Assembly: GCA_024227975.1 (NCBI GenBank)
Contig: JAAETV010000031.1
Location: 1 to 39,187, forward strand
Direction: 5' to 3'
Origin: Actinomycetes bacterium
GTDB lineage: Bacteria; Actinomycetota; Acidimicrobiia; Acidimicrobiales; SZUA-35
DNA length: 39,187 nucleotides
The notes below the pieces were generated by a model. It searched no databases and was not told the origin of the DNA. It saw nothing but the letters and a program-made list of their open reading frames with translations. Shown piece after piece: positions 17,556-26,074 of this stretch (positions are counted from its first letter, which is position 1; the number at the start of each line of letters is the position of its first letter). Made by a program: the position numbers and the translations under genes.

Positions 17556-18259
17556 CGGTTGGTCTTCCACGGCTTGACCATCAACACCGCCGCCGCGGCG
17601 GCGATGATGGGTAGCCCGGGCGGAAGAAGGGGAGCGGTGAGCAAGGCGATCCCGGCCCCGAGGAGGGCCACCAGGCGCTGGGTCCGGTCAACCAGGCGGG
17701 GCCAGAGCAGGGCCAGGAAGGCGGCGGGGATGGTGGCATCGATCCCGGCCCTTTCGATCAAGTCGTCGGAGCTGCTGAGGACCGATGCCCCCAATAGAGT
17801 TGAGGTGTTCCAGAACACGAACACCCCAAGGCCCCCAGCCAGGAACCCGTAGCGTTGCCAGCGCCTCTCCTGTTGGGCCGACGCCACGGCCATTGACTCG
17901 TCGATCATCAGCTGCGAAGCGAGGGCCCGCCACCAGATCGGTCCCCGCAAGGCGGGCGCCATCACGATCCCGAAGGCCAGGGAGCGGAGATTGAGTAGGA
18001 GACCAGAGATGATTGCGGCGGCCACCGTCCCCCCGTCGGCCAGCACGCTGACAGCCGCGAACTGGGCGCTACCGGTGAAGACGAGGGCCGAGAAGCCGAC
18101 AGCCTCGATCACGCGGAGGCCAGCCTGATCAGCGGCTACCCCGAAGGCCACCCCGAACGGGACGACGGCAAAGGAGATCGACAGGGCCTGGCGCACGATT
18201 GCCCCCCGGGGCGATGGGTTCGCTGGTCGGGAGGGGGAGGAAGGAATCGGTGAAGACAT
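17552..18259 (-). CDS. azlC: AzlC-type branched-chain amino acid permease
   Basis: A 235-residue integral membrane protein, the larger AzlC component. Family features are seen: SFAVVPFGVAFGVAA at the N-terminus, FTGSAQFAAVSVLADG, LLLNLRSLAFGIVMAPALRG and then MIDESMAVA. It should export branched-chain amino acids with AzlD. The ATG at 18259 starts the family-like region; the open frame continues far upstream but overlaps the divergent MaoC gene and is not family-like. Its stop overlaps the azlD start. Confidence 0.9.
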   Translation of the reverse strand: MSSPIPSSPSRPANPSPRGAIVRQALSISFAVVPFGVAFGVAADQAGLRVIEAVGFSALVFTGSAQFAAVSVLADGGTVAAAIISGLLLNLRSLAFGIVMAPALRGPIWWRALASQLMIDESMAVASAQQERRWQRYGFLAGGLGVFVFWNTSTLLGASVLSSSDDLIERAGIDATIPAAFLALLWPRLVDRTQRLVALLGAGIALLTAPLLPPGLPIIAAAAAVLMVKPWKTNR

Positions 18260-18337
18260 GAGCAGTGGCCCTGAGGGCTCGGCTCGGTCTACTGGCCGTG
18301 GCCTTCGACGGCAACCAGGTTTCGGCGCGATGATCAG

Positions 18338-19231
18338 ATGGTGCCTATTCCAACTGCTCTTGTCGGGATGACGGTCGAGCCCCTCCAGCATCAGGTCGAT
18401 GAGCGCTGGACCATGGCCTATGCCGCCTCCCTCGACGACTATCAGCCCTACTATCTCGACACCACGTCCGACGATGGGGTGGTAGCCCATCCCCTGTTCT
18501 CGGTCTGTCCTGAGTGGCCGGTCATCGTCTCATCGCGGGTCTTGACCACGGAGTTGGGTGTCTCCCGAGAGGAGGTCATCGCCGGGGTCCATGCCACCCA
18601 CGACGTTGAACTGCACCGCCTGATCCGCCCCGGAGATCTGTTGACGACCTCGCTCGAGATGGTGGGCGTGGTCGACAAGTCGCCGGGAGCCATGTCAACA
18701 ACCCGGCTGGTGACAGTCGATGCCGATGGTCAACCAGTAGTGACCACGACCCAGAACGGGATCCACCTGGGGGTCAGGACCGAGGGTGAGGATCATCCCG
18801 ACGTCGATGGTCCCGGACCGGTACCCGGCCAGGAACGCATTGGCGACCCCTTCGAGGTGAAGGTCCCGATCGGGGCTGGGGCGGCCCATACCTACACCGA
18901 ATGCGCCCGGATCTGGAATCCGATCCACACCGACAAGGCCGTGGCTCTGGCGGCTGGCCTGCCAGACATCATCCTCCACGGGACGGCCAACCTGGCCCAC
19001 GGGGTGACGGCCATCGTCAACCATCGAGCCGGGGGCCGACCTGACCTCGTCAGACGTATCACTTGCCGCTTCGCGGCAATGGTCTTGATGCCGTCAACCC
19101 TGACCGTGCGCATCTGGCATGCCAACGACACCGGCGATGGTCGCCACACCGTTCCCTTCGAGGTCCTCAACGGGGAAGGAGCGCCCGCAGTCAAGGACGG
19201 TTTGCTGGTATTGGGCGAACCGGCTCCCTAG
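18338..19231 (+). CDS. MaoC-type (double hot-dog) dehydratase/hydratase
   Basis: A 297-residue protein with two hot-dog halves. The C-terminal half carries the hydratase-2 motif as YTECARIWNPIHTDKAVALAAGLPD followed by ILHGTANLA, with the catalytic Asn/His spacing of MaoC enzymes. The N-terminal half is degenerate but has the same size. It probably hydrates 2-enoyl-CoA or dehydrates 3-hydroxyacyl thioesters in the cytoplasm. The start is ATG 18338; no Shine-Dalgarno sequence is clear. It is divergent from azlC. Confidence 0.82.
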   Translation: MVPIPTALVGMTVEPLQHQVDERWTMAYAASLDDYQPYYLDTTSDDGVVAHPLFSVCPEWPVIVSSRVLTTELGVSREEVIAGVHATHDVELHRLIRPGDLLTTSLEMVGVVDKSPGAMSTTRLVTVDADGQPVVTTTQNGIHLGVRTEGEDHPDVDGPGPVPGQERIGDPFEVKVPIGAGAAHTYTECARIWNPIHTDKAVALAAGLPDIILHGTANLAHGVTAIVNHRAGGRPDLVRRITCRFAAMVLMPSTLTVRIWHANDTGDGRHTVPFEVLNGEGAPAVKDGLLVLGEPAP

Positions 19232-19259
19232 ATTCTTGGGGCCCGAAAGCGTTGGCGGC

Positions 19260-20543
19260 ATGGTCGGACACGGCATCCTGGGGGAAGTGTCCGCACCAGT
19301 TCCAACGATCGACGCTGACCGGCGCCGCGACCTGAAGCGGATGAAGATGGTGGCCTCTGGGCTGCTCGTCGGGGCTGCGGTCGTCTTTGCCGTGACCAGG
19401 GCATTTGAAGACGCACAACCATGGCTCGGCTATGTGCGAGCAACAGCCGAGGCGGCCATGGTCGGTGCGCTGGCTGACTGGTTTGCCGTCACCGCCCTGT
19501 TTCGGCATCCATTGGGGATCCCAATCCCTCACACCGCCATCGTCCAGACCCGCAAGGATCAGATCGGAGCCAGCCTCGGTGGCTTCGTCCGTGACAACTT
19601 CCTGACCTCTGAGATCGTGGCTGAACGGCTCCGAGACGCTCATCTGGCGGCCCGCCTCGGTGATTGGCTGTCGAAGCCGGACCACGCCCGCACCGTGTCG
19701 GCTCAGGGGGCGGCCGTCATCCGTGGGGTGACGGAGGTACTGGAAGATGATCTGGTCCAGAGCGGGATCGAGCATGTCGTGTTGAGTAGGGCCCGGTCCA
19801 TTTCGGTGGCGCCCGTCATGGGGCAGGTGGTCGAGGCTGCCTTCGAGGGCGACCACCACCACGTCATGTTGGAATCGGTGCTGAACGGCCTCAGCCACTA
19901 CCTGTCGGAGAACCGTCTCACGTTCCGCAGCCGCCTCGATCATGAATCGCCTTGGTGGGTGCCGGAACCGATCGACGATGTGGTATTCGACAAGATCTAC
20001 ACCGCGGTCCAGAGCTTCCTGACCGATATCGGCCACGACCGCAATCATCCCCTCCGCAATGACCTTGACCGCCGGACCCTGGCCCTGGCCGAGGAGCTGA
20101 GGACTTCGCCCGCGATGCGAGCTCGGGGTGATGAGATCAAAGAAGAGCTGCTGGCCCACCCCGAGGTCCGGGCCTGGTCCGAGACCCTGTGGGACCGTAT
20201 CAAGGTCGCCTTGCTCGAGGCGGCCGACGATCCAGATTCGGAGCTGCGAGCTCGGGTCGAGCAGGCCGTGATCGAAGCTGGTCGCTCCCTCCAGGACGAC
20301 CCCGAACTGAGGCGCCGCATTGATGGGTGGATCATCGAGGCCACCGGCTATGTCGCCGAGCAGTTCCGGGGTGAGGTGGCCGACCTCATCGCCTCCACCG
20401 TGCAGCGGTGGGATACCGACGAGACTGCGGATCGGCTCGAGCTCCAGGTCGGACGAGACCTCCAGTTCATCAGGATCAACGGGACGCTGGTCGGTGGTCT
20501 GGCCGGGCTGGTGATCTACAGCGTCTCCGAGCTGCTTCTGTGA
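19260..20543 (+). CDS. DUF445 family membrane-associated protein
   Basis: A 427-residue DUF445 protein. An N-terminal hydrophobic segment (VASGLLVGAAVVFAVT) precedes the family signature AEAAMVGALADWFAVTALFRHPLGIPIPHTAIV, followed by KDQIGASLGGFVRDNFL. A long helical middle and a C-terminal hydrophobic anchor (NGTLVGGLAGLVIYSVSELLL) end the protein. The molecular function is unknown. The start at ATG 19260 is tentative; it follows the MaoC stop by 28 bases, so co-transcription is possible, though a TAGATT overlapping the MaoC stop could be its own -10. Confidence 0.85.
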   Translation: MVGHGILGEVSAPVPTIDADRRRDLKRMKMVASGLLVGAAVVFAVTRAFEDAQPWLGYVRATAEAAMVGALADWFAVTALFRHPLGIPIPHTAIVQTRKDQIGASLGGFVRDNFLTSEIVAERLRDAHLAARLGDWLSKPDHARTVSAQGAAVIRGVTEVLEDDLVQSGIEHVVLSRARSISVAPVMGQVVEAAFEGDHHHVMLESVLNGLSHYLSENRLTFRSRLDHESPWWVPEPIDDVVFDKIYTAVQSFLTDIGHDRNHPLRNDLDRRTLALAEELRTSPAMRARGDEIKEELLAHPEVRAWSETLWDRIKVALLEAADDPDSELRARVEQAVIEAGRSLQDDPELRRRIDGWIIEATGYVAEQFRGEVADLIASTVQRWDTDETADRLELQVGRDLQFIRINGTLVGGLAGLVIYSVSELLL

Positions 20544-20564
20544 TTCCTCTCACATAAGCCCAGG

Positions 20565-21491
20565 TCAGGCCAGGAACTCCTCGCTCAAGACAAGGGGCTC
20601 GGTCAGAGGGTGGCCGGCCTGAGGGGTGGGGTCGAACCGGTCCAGGAGCTCGCCTGGGGTCAGAGTCTCACCGGGCCGGCTGAAACCGATCGATGCTGCC
20701 AACATGGCGAGCACCTCGGCTGGTTGCTGGCTTCGGCGGGTGCGATCGTCGAGGGTCACCGCGCCATGGCGCTTGGCCAATCGCTCCCCGCCGGGGCTGA
20801 GGACGAGACCCACATGGGCATGGGTCCGCTCAGGGAGGCCCAACATCCGGGCCAGGTAGAGCTGGCGGCTGGTCGAGTCGAGCAGATCATTGGCCCTGAC
20901 CACGGTCTGGATGTCGAGGAAGTCATCATCGACGATCGTCACCAGGTGGTAGGCCGGGGTCCCGTCATTGCGTTCGACCACGAAATCGTCGATCTCGAAT
21001 CCGACCCGACCGGCGATCAGGTCGTCGAATGGGACCGTCTCCCCCTCGGTCCGCAAGCGGAGGGCGGGCCGCCGTCCCCCCTGCTCGTGCTGGGCCCTGG
21101 CCTGGCGGCCGAGGTGGCGGCAGGTGCCGGGGTATGCGTGGCCGGCCAAGGGCTGGTTCGGGGCGCTGGCTGCTTCGCGGATCTCGCGGCGAGAGCAGTA
21201 GCAGGGATAGACGAGGTCAGCATCGACCAGGGTGGCCACCATGTCGTCGTAGGCCCCGCGCCGTTCTGACTGGCGCAGGGGAGGGTCGTCCCAATCGAGC
21301 CCGATGGCCTGGAGGTCGTCGGCCTGGGTCTGATAGTGCTCAGACCGGACATTTTCCGGATCGAGATCGTCGAAGCGCAGATGGAAGGGGCTGTCGTCGT
21401 GGCGGGCGTAAAGCCACGCCACCAGGGCGGTGCGGAGGTTGCCGAGGTGGAGTCGACCTGACGGGCTCGGCGCAAAACGGCCGGAGGGCAT
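20565..21491 (-). CDS. gluQ: Glutamyl-Q tRNA(Asp) synthetase
   Basis: A 308-residue truncated glutamyl-tRNA synthetase. The HIGH motif is RFAPSPSGRLHLGN and the KMSKS counterpart is RLAKRHG; the Cys/Tyr zinc site appears in YPCYCSRREI and YPGTC. The anticodon-binding domain of GluRS is absent, which defines GluQ-RS: it attaches Glu to queuosine in the tRNA-Asp wobble position, not to a tRNA end. Acceptance assumes queuosine is present in this organism. The start ATG is preceded by a TAGTGT 6 bases upstream. Confidence 0.9.
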   Translation of the reverse strand: MPSGRFAPSPSGRLHLGNLRTALVAWLYARHDDSPFHLRFDDLDPENVRSEHYQTQADDLQAIGLDWDDPPLRQSERRGAYDDMVATLVDADLVYPCYCSRREIREAASAPNQPLAGHAYPGTCRHLGRQARAQHEQGGRRPALRLRTEGETVPFDDLIAGRVGFEIDDFVVERNDGTPAYHLVTIVDDDFLDIQTVVRANDLLDSTSRQLYLARMLGLPERTHAHVGLVLSPGGERLAKRHGAVTLDDRTRRSQQPAEVLAMLAASIGFSRPGETLTPGELLDRFDPTPQAGHPLTEPLVLSEEFLA

Positions 21492-21497
21492 GTCGCA

Positions 21498-21503
21498 ACA
21501 CTA
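21498..21503 (-). promoter_or_regulatory. Candidate -10 box for gluQ, leaderless
   Basis: On the minus strand TAGTGT ends 6 bases before the gluQ ATG at 21491. It lies in the 180-base divergent region shared with amt. Confidence 0.45.
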
Positions 21504-21557
21504 GGTGGTCAGGTCAGGTCGAGGCGGGCTGAAGCTCCGACAACGGCGCCTGGGCAT

Positions 21558-21595
21558 TTAACAGAGACGAAACAAACCGGAAACGGTCAAGAATC
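21558..21595 (+). promoter_or_regulatory. Candidate GlnR-type operator upstream of amt
   Basis: Four 5-base half-sites spaced by exactly 6 bases: TTAAC (21558-21562), GAAAC (21569-21573), GAAAC (21580-21584), GAATC (21591-21595). This matches the actinobacterial GlnR box, in which GTnAC and GAAAC sites alternate with 6-base spacers, with two imperfect sites. It ends 76 bases before the amt start. GlnR activates amt under nitrogen limitation in Streptomyces and mycobacteria; here the role is inferred. Confidence 0.6.
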
Positions 21596-21671
21596 ACTGA
21601 CGGCGGACACTGGGCCCGATAGAGGAGCGCAATGTGGCGCCACATCCGTAGCCAATGAAGAGGCGGTAGGT

Positions 21672-22895
21672 ATGAATGCAGTAAGCGCCCTGTGGATCCT
21701 GGTCTCGGCCGCCCTGGTGCTGTTCATGGTTCCCGGGTTGGCGTTGTTCTACGGTGGCATGAGTCGCTCCAAGAACATGCTCAACATGTTGATGATGAAC
21801 ATGGTCTGCCTTGGCATCGTGCCCGTTGTGTGGGTGGTTGCCGGCTACTCCTTGTCGTCGGCCAGCAGTTCCTCGAAGTGGATCGGCAACTTCGACCACG
21901 CCTTCTTGGCCGACGTGCCCCTGGTCGACACCGCAACCGGGTCGAGCCCCCTCCTTGGCGTCTTCTTTGCTCTGACCTTTGCCTCCATCACCCCCGCTCT
22001 GATCTCGGGGGCGGTGGCTGATCGGATGAAGTTCTCGGCCTGGGTGGTGTTCGTACCCATCTGGCTGCTCGTCGTGTTCGTACCTGCCTGGGCCTGGGTG
22101 TTTCGGGGAGACAACGGGCTCCTGTCGGCCCGGGGAAGCCTCGACTTCGCCGGTGGGACGGTGGTCCATGTCGCCGCCGGGGCCGCCTCGCTGGCCATCG
22201 TGATGGTGCTCGGTCGTCGTCGAGGTTGGCCGACGGAGCCGATGCCACCCCATAATCTCCCCTTCACCATGATCGGGGCCGGCATCTTGTGGTTCGGCTG
22301 GTTCGGTTTCAATGCCGGCTCCGCCCTCGACGTCAACGAGGTGGCGGTTCAAGCCTTCGCCAATACCTTCATGGCCGCCGCCGTTGCCATGCTGGCCTGG
22401 CTCGTCGTCGAACGAGTTGTCGATGGCCACGCCACCTCCCTCGGTGCGGCATCGGGCATCGTGGCCGGCCTGGTCGGCATCACCCCCGGTGCTGGCTTCA
22501 TGGGTATCGGGGGAGCCATGGCCGTTGGCCTTGCCGCCGGTGTCCTGTGTTCCCTGGCCGTGCGACAGAAGTACCGGTTTGGCTACGACGACGCCCTTGA
22601 CGTGGTCGGTGTTCATCTCGTCGGTGGACTCGTGGGTGGCATCCTGATCGGGTTCTTCGCCGATTCGGGAGTATTCGGTCAGTCGAATCCCGACGCTGAC
22701 GGCCTATTCGCCGGCGGTGGGTTCGCCCTGCTGGGCGAGCAGATCTTGGCCAATGTCGTCGTACTGGTCTTCGCTTTTGTCGTCACCTTCATCGTGGCCA
22801 AGGCCATCGACATGACCCTCGGCCTCCGGGTCGACACCGAGAGCGAGCAGATCGGCCTCGACCGCAGCGAACACGCTGAGGCCGCATACAGCTGA
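21672..22895 (+). CDS. amt: Ammonium transporter (Amt/MEP/Rh family)
   Basis: A 407-residue, 11-helix ammonium channel/transporter. The family motif FMVPGLALFYGGMSRSKN is at the N-terminus; the conserved Asp and pore histidines are present (DFAGGTVVH with His166, and VGVHLVGG with His315), and FGWFGFNAGSAL completes the signature. It moves NH4+/NH3 into the cell for glutamine synthesis. The start is supported by a GAGGCGGTAGGT Shine-Dalgarno region. No glnK/glnB gene follows, unlike the usual amt-glnK arrangement; the next gene is proA-like. A GlnR-type site lies upstream. Confidence 0.95.
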   Translation: MNAVSALWILVSAALVLFMVPGLALFYGGMSRSKNMLNMLMMNMVCLGIVPVVWVVAGYSLSSASSSSKWIGNFDHAFLADVPLVDTATGSSPLLGVFFALTFASITPALISGAVADRMKFSAWVVFVPIWLLVVFVPAWAWVFRGDNGLLSARGSLDFAGGTVVHVAAGAASLAIVMVLGRRRGWPTEPMPPHNLPFTMIGAGILWFGWFGFNAGSALDVNEVAVQAFANTFMAAAVAMLAWLVVERVVDGHATSLGAASGIVAGLVGITPGAGFMGIGGAMAVGLAAGVLCSLAVRQKYRFGYDDALDVVGVHLVGGLVGGILIGFFADSGVFGQSNPDADGLFAGGGFALLGEQILANVVVLVFAFVVTFIVAKAIDMTLGLRVDTESEQIGLDRSEHAEAAYS

Positions 22896-22961
22896 TCAGG
22901 CTCGTCGTTCATAGCGGAGCTCAGGTCCGGTGTGGGTGTGGGTGCAACAGACCAGGGGCGG

Positions 22962-22967
22962 CACAAT
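22962..22967 (+). promoter_or_regulatory. Candidate -10 box before the proA-like gene
   Basis: CACAAT ends 6 bases before the GTG at 22974, which supports that start codon over the upstream in-frame GTG at 22932. Confidence 0.35.
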
Positions 22968-22973
22968 GGACCA

Positions 22974-24476
22974 GTGATCGAGGAACTCACTGTATTGCAG
23001 GCGGGCCAACCCATCGTGTTCGGGGGGAACCGGGTGACCCGGGTCTCGGCTGAGCTGGCTGCGGCCTTCACCGAGGGTGACCGGCTGGTCGTGGTGGCTG
23101 ACACTGGCGACCTGCTCCATATTCCGGCCGCAGAGTGGGAGACGGCAACGGTTGCCGTGGGCCGGGCCCATGCGGCCTTCGGTCGCCTGGGGGCGGTCAG
23201 CGACGACGCCATCTCTGCCTTCTACCGAGCCTTCGCCGCCCGTCTGGCCGACGACGAGCAATTCGCCCCCATTGTCGCCGCCAACCAGGGCGATATTGAG
23301 TCGGCTCGCAAACGGGGTCGCTCCACCACCCGTCTGGAGCTCACGTCGATCATGCGAGCCGACATGATCGGAGGGCTGAGGATGTGGGCCGATGCCACCT
23401 CGGCCCGGGATCAGGTGCTCGACGTCATCGACCATGAGGGATGGCGGGTCGAACAACGGGTCGCTGGGCTCGGCGTCGTTGGTTTCGTCTTCGAGGGGCG
23501 GCCCAACGTTTTTGCCGATGCGTGCGGGGTGCTACGCAGTGGCAACGCGGTCGTGTTCCGCATCGGCTCCGATGCGCTCACAACGGCCAAGGCCATCGTC
23601 GAGCATGCACTCGACCCTGCCCTGGCCGCCGCCGGCCTCCCCGACGGGGCGGCCACCTTGGTCGAATCGCCGGCTCATGCCGCGGGTTGGGCCATGTTCA
23701 GCGACCCCCGATTGTCCCTGGCAGTGGCTCGTGGGAGCGGGCCAGCTGTGGCCCAGCTGGGCGCGGTGGCTCGCCAGGTCGGGACGTCGGTCAGCCTGCA
23801 TGGCACCGGGGGTGCCTGGATCGTGGCCGGCCGATCCTGTAATCCCGATCGGCTGCGAACAGTTGTCCGGAACTCCCTCGATCGCAAGGTGTGCAACACC
23901 CTCAATACCTGCGTCGTCCTCCGCTCATTGGCCAGCGAATTGGTTCCGGTGGTGTTGGGGGGATTGGAAGGGGCGGCCGCGGCCCGGGGTACCAATCCCA
24001 AGCTGCACGTCACCCCCCCTACTGAGGAATTCATCCCGTCAACCTGGTTCGACCGGAAGGTGGCCATAAGCCGAGCCAGCGGTGAGGAGATCGAACCCCT
24101 GGCCGAGCTCATCGGTCACGATCAGCTCGGTGTCGAGTGGGAGTGGGAGGCATCACCCGAGATGACGATCACGATCGTCGACACCGTCGACGAGGCCGTC
24201 GAGCTCTTCAACCAGCAGAGCCCCCGCTTCGCCGCCAGCCTCATCAGCGACGACGAATCGGAGCAGCAGCAGTTCTGGGCCACCATCGATGCCCCCTTCG
24301 TAGGTGATGGCTTCACCCGCTGGGTCGACGGGCAGTACGCCCTCAACAAGCCCGAGCTCGGTCTGTCCAACTGGCAGGGTGGCCGCCTGTTCGGTCGCGG
24401 TGGGGTGCTGTCGGGCGACAGTGTCTACACGGTTCGGGCCTGGGCTCGTCAACCCGACCCCGACGTCTGCCGCTGA
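22974..24476 (+). CDS. proA: Glutamate-5-semialdehyde dehydrogenase homologue with N-terminal extension
   Basis: A 500-residue aldehyde-dehydrogenase superfamily protein. The NADP-binding region GVVGFVFEGRPNVFADACGVLRSGNAVVFRIGSDA split over its length matches ProA, and the catalytic Cys is Cys307 in RKVCNTLNTC. ProA reduces glutamyl 5-phosphate to glutamate 5-semialdehyde in proline synthesis. ProA proteins are usually about 415 residues; here about 60 extra residues precede the family-like start (near AHAAFGRL), and they are not a recognisable domain. No proB is nearby. The extension and divergence leave open a different acyl-phosphate substrate. The GTG start is chosen from the -10 box. 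Confidence 0.75.
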   Translation: MIEELTVLQAGQPIVFGGNRVTRVSAELAAAFTEGDRLVVVADTGDLLHIPAAEWETATVAVGRAHAAFGRLGAVSDDAISAFYRAFAARLADDEQFAPIVAANQGDIESARKRGRSTTRLELTSIMRADMIGGLRMWADATSARDQVLDVIDHEGWRVEQRVAGLGVVGFVFEGRPNVFADACGVLRSGNAVVFRIGSDALTTAKAIVEHALDPALAAAGLPDGAATLVESPAHAAGWAMFSDPRLSLAVARGSGPAVAQLGAVARQVGTSVSLHGTGGAWIVAGRSCNPDRLRTVVRNSLDRKVCNTLNTCVVLRSLASELVPVVLGGLEGAAAARGTNPKLHVTPPTEEFIPSTWFDRKVAISRASGEEIEPLAELIGHDQLGVEWEWEASPEMTITIVDTVDEAVELFNQQSPRFAASLISDDESEQQQFWATIDAPFVGDGFTRWVDGQYALNKPELGLSNWQGGRLFGRGGVLSGDSVYTVRAWARQPDPDVCR

Positions 24477-24535
24477 GCTCCAGCTGATCATCCGCTGGAT
24501 TCAAGGTCGGAGCGGCACCAGCCGATGCCTCTGGA

Positions 24536-25030
24536 ATGGGAATCGGAAGACTTGTTGGCGGCGCTGTAGCCGGTCTCGGCCTCGTGGGGGTCGGCTATGC
24601 CGGGCTCGGGGGCGAAGACAACACCACTCGTGATGACGCGGGATCCATTGTCGAAGAGGGAGAGCTCGGGGCCTTTCGCATCCGGGTCGGCGACTGTATC
24701 GGTGGCGCCCTTGGTGACGAGGTCGAGTCGGTTGACGGGGTCCCTTGCGACGGACCCCACGAGTTCGAGGTGTACTACGCTTTCAATCTGCCTGAAGGAG
24801 ACGGAAACTACCCAGGTGACTACTCGGTTGAGGAGGCAGCATCCGACGGTTGCTATGAGGCCTTCGAGCCCTTCGTCGGGGTGGTCTATGAGGCCTCGAT
24901 CTACGGGTTCAACACCCTGACCCCAACCGAGGGGAGCTGGGACGGTCTCGACGATCGCGAAGTCCTGTGCATGCTCGGCAACTATGACGGCACGTTGAAG
25001 ACGGGAACAGCCAGGGGCAGCGCCACCTGA
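24536..25030 (+). CDS. Septum-formation-domain membrane protein
   Basis: A 164-residue protein with a Gly-rich N-terminal hydrophobic segment (RLVGGAVAGLGLVGVGYAGLGG), then an exported domain with the pattern RVGDCIGGA, PCDGPHEFEVY and SDGCYEAFEPFVG, and a fourth Cys in VLCMLGNYDG. This spacing of Cys residues and the CDGPHEFEVY block are typical of the actinobacterial septum-formation domain, whose function is poorly known. Two disulfides are likely. Neither a Shine-Dalgarno sequence nor a clear -10 box decides the start. Confidence 0.75.
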   Translation: MGIGRLVGGAVAGLGLVGVGYAGLGGEDNTTRDDAGSIVEEGELGAFRIRVGDCIGGALGDEVESVDGVPCDGPHEFEVYYAFNLPEGDGNYPGDYSVEEAASDGCYEAFEPFVGVVYEASIYGFNTLTPTEGSWDGLDDREVLCMLGNYDGTLKTGTARGSAT

Positions 25031-25132
25031 TCCTGCGGTGGTGACGGTGTCGATCCGGTGAGAGGCTCGTCACCGATCAGTACACCGGCCTGAGCCATCT
25101 CCTCATCGAGTCGCGTCGTTGGTGGCTGCCGG

Positions 25133-25138
25133 TACTCT
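25133..25138 (+). promoter_or_regulatory. Candidate -10 box before the class IV aminotransferase gene
   Basis: TACTCT ends 6 bases before the ATG at 25145, leaving no room for a ribosome binding site and predicting a leaderless mRNA for the aminotransferase-sulfotransferase pair. Confidence 0.45.
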
Positions 25139-25144
25139 CCGGCC

Positions 25145-26074
25145 ATGGCTCACGGCACCCACGACCATGCTCATGACGAGCGCAATTCCAGCATCATCAT
25201 CCGCCTGAATGATGACCTCGTCCCCCGAGACCAGGCCGTCGTCTCGGTCTTCGACTCTGGTTTCATGCTCGGAGACGGGATCTGGGAGGGAATCAGGGTC
25301 CGTGGTGGACACCTCCTGTTCCTCGATGAGCACCTGGACCGACTCTACGAGGGGGCCAAGGCCATCGATCTCGACATCGGAAAGACCCGAGCTGAGCTGA
25401 CGACCATGATCACCGAGACCCTGGAGGCGAACACCATCACCGCCAGCTCGACCGACTCGATCCATATCCGACTCATGATCTCCCGGGGGGTGAAGTCGAC
25501 CCCCTATCAGGACCCCCGCTTCACCATCTCCGCGCCCACCATCGTCATCATCCCCGAGTACAAGGCCCCCTTGCCCGCCACCGCCACCCAAGGCATGAGC
25601 CTGTTCACGGTCCATGTCCGGCGGGGCCGCCCCGACGTCCAGGACCCCAAGCTCAACACCCACTCCAAGCTCAACTGCATTACGGCCTGCATCCAGGCCG
25701 CCAAGGCTGGGGCCGATGAGGCGCTGATGCTCGATCCCCAGGGGTTCGTCGCAACCTGCAACTCGACCCACTTCTTCATCGTGCGTGGGGGCCAGGTGTG
25801 GACCTCGACCGGCGACTACTGCCTCCCCGGTATCACCAGAGCCAATGTCTTGGCCCTGTGTCAGGATCTGGGTATCGGGGCCCAGGAGCGAAACTTCGCT
25901 CTGAGCGAGGTCTACGGGGCCGACGAGGCCTTCGTCACCGGCACCTTCGCCGGTATCGCCCCGGTGACCTCGGTCGATGGTCGAGTCATCGGCGATGGCA
26001 CGCTCGGACCCCGGACCAGCGAGCTCCAAGCGGCCTACCTGGACCTGTGCCAGCGCCTGGGGGCCGGGTCGTGA
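25145..26074 (+). CDS. Class IV (branched-chain/D-amino acid type) aminotransferase
   Basis: A 309-residue fold-type IV PLP enzyme. SVFDSGFMLGDGIWEGIR is the N-terminal family motif, Lys175 in HSKLNCI should hold PLP, and ADEALMLDPQGFVATCNSTHFF plus LPGITRANV supply the Glu and phosphate-binding loop. It is similar to branched-chain aminotransferases but the substrate is open. The N-terminus is His/Asp-rich (MAHGTHDHAHDE), a possible metal-binding tag. Its stop overlaps the start of the sulfotransferase-like gene (GTGA), so the two are translated together. Confidence 0.88.
   Translation: MAHGTHDHAHDERNSSIIIRLNDDLVPRDQAVVSVFDSGFMLGDGIWEGIRVRGGHLLFLDEHLDRLYEGAKAIDLDIGKTRAELTTMITETLEANTITASSTDSIHIRLMISRGVKSTPYQDPRFTISAPTIVIIPEYKAPLPATATQGMSLFTVHVRRGRPDVQDPKLNTHSKLNCITACIQAAKAGADEALMLDPQGFVATCNSTHFFIVRGGQVWTSTGDYCLPGITRANVLALCQDLGIGAQERNFALSEVYGADEAFVTGTFAGIAPVTSVDGRVIGDGTLGPRTSELQAAYLDLCQRLGAGS

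Noticed and set aside
21594..22616. Minus-strand 340-residue His/Gly-rich frame opposite amt
   Set aside because: Low-complexity shadow of the ammonium transporter gene; it would also cover the amt promoter region.
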